A stretch of 24,244 bases of DNA from Mesostigma viride (taxonomy: Eukaryota > Streptophyta > Mesostigmatophyceae > Mesostigmatales > Mesostigmataceae), in the NCBI GenBank assembly GCA_009746045.1, contig RPFO01000843.1:1-24244 (forward strand). Direction: 5' to 3'. The translations under genes and the position numbers were made by a program. Below the pieces are notes generated by a model. That model ran no database searches. It had not been told where the DNA came from and worked only from the letters and a program-made list of their open reading frames with translations. Positions 22,736-24,244 of this stretch are shown piece by piece (the first letter of the stretch is position 1; every line of letters begins with the position of its first letter).

Positions 22736-23579
22736 GTGCAGTGCACGTGACATCAAACAACATAAAGACCTCCCGAGCCCTTAGTCGCACATCACAGTTG
22801 TTTCACGGCGGGGACCGTACAAGAAGAAGGGGGTGCAGTGCACGTGACAACGACCAACATAAAGACCTCGCGAGCCCTTAGTCACACATCACAGTTGTTT
22901 CTAGGCAGGGACCGTACAAGAAGAAGGTGGTGCAGTGCACGTGACAACGACCAACATAAAGACCTCACGAGCCCTTAGTCGCACATCACAGTTCTTTCAT
23001 GGCAGGGACCGTACAAGAGGAAGGTGGTGCAGTGCACGTGACAACGACCAACATAAAGACCTCCCGAGCCCTTAGTCGCAGATCAACAGTTGTTTCACGG
23101 CAGGGACCGTACAAGAAGAAGGTGGTGCAGCGCACGTGACAACAACCAACATAAAGACCTCCCGAGCCCTTGGTCGCACATCACAGTTGTTTTCTGGCAG
23201 GGACCGTACAAGAAGAAGGGGTGCAGTGCACGTGACAACAACCAACATAAAGACCTCACTAGCCCTTAGTCACACATCACAGTTGTTTCAAGGCAGGGAC
23301 AGTACAAGGGGAAGGTAGTGCAGTGCATATGGCAACGACCAACAACAAGACCTCCCGAGCCCTTAGTCGCACATCACAGTTGTTTCACTGCAGGGACCGT
23401 ACAAGAAGAAGGGGGTGCAGTGCACGTGACATCAAACAACATAAAGACCTCCCGAGCCCTTAGTCGCACATCACAGTTGTTTCACGGCGGGGACCGTACA
23501 AGAAGAAGGGGGTGCAGTGCACGTGACAACGACCAACATAAAGACCTCCCGAGCCCTTAGTCACACATCACAGTTGTTT

Positions 23580-24244
23580 CTAGGCAGGACCGTACAAGAA
23601 GAAGGTGGTGCAGTGCACGTGACAACGACCAACATAAAGACCTCACGAGCCCTTAGTCGCACATCACAGTTCTTTCATGGCAGGGACCGTACAAGAAGAA
23701 GGTGTGCAGCGCATGTGACAACGACCAACATAAAGACCTCACGAGCCCTTAGTCGCACATCGCAGTTTGTTCAAGGCAGGGACCGTACAAGAAGAAGGGG
23801 TGCAGCACACGTGACAACGACCAACATAAAGACCTCACGAGCCCTTAGTCGCACTTCGCAGCTGTTTCTAGGCAGGGAGCCGTACAAGAGGAAGGTGGTG
23901 CAGCACACGGACAACAACCAAATAAACACCTTCACAAGCCCTTAGTCACACATCACAGTTGTTTCAAGGCAGGGACCAAACAAGAAGAAGGGGGTGCAGT
24001 GCACGTGACAACGACCAAACATAAAGACCTCCCGAGCCCTTGGTCGCACATCACAGTTGTTTCACGGCAGGGACGTACAAGAGAAGGGGGTGCAGCACAC
24101 GTGACAACGACACATTAAGACCTCCCGAGCCCTTAGTCGCACTTCGCAGTTGTTTCTAGGCAGGGACCGTACAAGAGGAAGGTGGTGCAGTGCAAGTGCA
24201 ACACCAACATACAAGAAGAAGGTGGTGCAGCACACGTGACAACG
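23580..24244 (+). repeat. Degraded monomers at right end of window
   Basis: These are right-type units with a sharp rise in indels and odd changes: GGCAGGACC (near 23584), GGTGTGCAGC (near 23702), CAGTTTGTTCAAGG (near 23764), GCAGCTGTTTC (near 23859), GGGAGCCGTAC (near 23876), CACACGGACAAC and CAAATAAACACCTTC (near 23905-23932), GACCAAACATAAAG (near 24012), GGGACGTACAAGAGAAGG (near 24072) and GACACATTAAG (near 24109). This may be a decaying array edge or a stretch of poor base accuracy near a sequence end. It contains no gene. Confidence 0.8.
24185..24224 (+). repeat. Truncated 40-bp monomer
   Basis: This unit begins as a GTGCAAGTG-type monomer, then jumps after ACCAACAT directly to ACAAGAAGAAGG. 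About 55 bp of the monomer centre are missing, plus two single bases upstream. It is the only unit I found with such a large internal loss. It lies in the stretch with many other irregularities, so an assembly or read error is possible. Confidence 0.75.

Larger units (their letters stand above)
980..23331 (+). repeat. CATATG marker monomers, 17 copies
   Basis: A distinctive monomer replaces the E-box with CATATGGC and usually has ACCAACAACAAGAC and TTTCACTGCAGG. The CATATG begins at 980, 3104, 4071, 5808, 6484, 7454, 8806, 10354, 11031, 13064, 13741, 15194, 18583, 20035, 22358, 22647 and 23326. An intermediate CATATGAC unit is at 2910. The monomer before it has ACAGTACAAG then GGGAAGGTAGTG or GGGGAAGGTAGTG, usually with TTTCAAGG and CTCACTAG or CTCACGAG. 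Spacings are near-integer multiples of 97 bp, with 676-679 bp (seven monomers) recurring at 5808, 10354, 13064 and 22647. These units are convenient phase marks for the HOR. Confidence 0.9.
21875..23579 (+). repeat. Right HOR copy 6, with internal trimer duplication
   Basis: It begins in the standard way: GCAGCACACG unit, GTGCACATGAC near 22070, GGCGGGG near 22133, CATATG at 22358 (+483). It then carries a duplicated three-monomer module (22157-22735) before resuming the standard order with CATATG at 23326, 679 bp after the second marker. A private extra A makes CGCAGATCAACAG near 23082. The copy runs on into a poorly conserved end after about 23580. Confidence 0.8.
1..24244 (+). repeat. 97-bp tandem satellite array, about 250 monomers
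   Basis: The whole window is one head-to-tail array. Each unit starts GTGCAGTGCACGTGAC and has these landmarks, in monomer coordinates: CACGTG at 9-14, CATAAAG at 27-33, CTCCCGAGCCC at 35-45, TTAGTCGCAC at 46-55, GTTGTTTC at 62-69, GGCAGGGAC at 72-80, and a purine tract AAGAAGAAGGGG at 86-97. The commonest form is 97 bp, and 96-bp forms that have lost one G from the purine tract are frequent. All copies run in the same direction, and no foreign insertion was seen. The commonest form has 53 G+C of 97 and only 15 T, giving a constant A-over-T skew along 24 kb. The array continues past both ends of the window. Satellite identity is read directly from the sequence. Centromeric or heterochromatic location is inference. 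I do not recognise the family name or host. Confidence 0.98.

Noticed and set aside
1-24244. CRISPR array
   Set aside because: Repeats join directly with no unique spacers, the unit is 97 bp, and no cas-like gene is present.
1-24244. CENP-B box in the monomer
   Set aside because: The CCCGAG...GTCG stretch at monomer positions 37-52 and the TTCGCAGTTG of some variants were compared with the known 17-bp box on both strands. Spacing and required bases do not match.
1-24244. tRNA-derived or other RNA polymerase III element
   Set aside because: I found no A-box/B-box pair, tRNA fold, poly-A tail or target-site duplication in the unit.
1-24244. Ribosomal intergenic spacer subrepeats
   Set aside because: Subrepeats of about 100 bp occur in such spacers, but 24 kb without any rRNA sequence and with multi-kb HORs fits a satellite better. 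It is not fully excluded, because the flanks are not visible.
1-24244. Bacterial or phage locus with a new defence or mobile system
   Set aside because: There are no genes, operons, terminators or integrase-like frames. The content is entirely tandem repeat.

Overview
The window is satellite DNA from end to end. A monomer of about 97 bp is repeated head to tail, always in the same orientation, roughly 250 times. I see no unique sequence, transposon, RNA gene or believable protein gene anywhere in it. Such an array points to a eukaryotic nuclear genome, from a centromeric, pericentromeric, subtelomeric or otherwise heterochromatic region. I cannot name the species or chromosome, because I do not recognise the monomer. 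It is about 55% GC (26 G, 27 C, 29 A and 15 T in the commonest form), so the plus strand is markedly poor in T. It carries six CpGs and, in most copies, a CACGTG E-box palindrome.

Monomers differ at a limited set of diagnostic columns, and the variants recur in fixed orders, so the array has higher-order repeat (HOR) structure. In the left part (1 to about 8.5 kb), one block of about 1.9 kb occurs at about 3250-5130 and again at about 6632-8512, offset 3382-3383 bp. A third, partial copy occupies 1-588. In the right part (about 9.3 kb to the end), a unit of about 22 monomers (2128-2130 bp) recurs. It appears in a standard form, in longer 24- and 28-monomer forms, and as one recombinant form. 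Within it are three-monomer (about 291 bp) and six-monomer (about 581 bp) sub-periods.

Smaller recent tandem duplications of two, three, four and six monomers lie on top of this. The cleanest is a 290 bp trimer at 22157-22735 whose two copies differ by one base of length. The outer parts of the window (about 1-2600 and especially 23580-24244) carry more single-base insertions and deletions than the centre. The last complete unit is cut down to 40 bp.

The many short reading frames of 60-110 codons follow mechanically from the repeat. The monomer has three fixed stop codons, and 97 is one more than a multiple of three, so any frame stays open for about two monomers. I therefore annotate no CDS. 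The points that most deserve checking are the HOR organisation, the conserved E-box with its three recurrent disrupted forms, the CpG-type variant columns, and the run of six 96-bp monomers at 1173-1760 that keeps one frame open for 195 codons.
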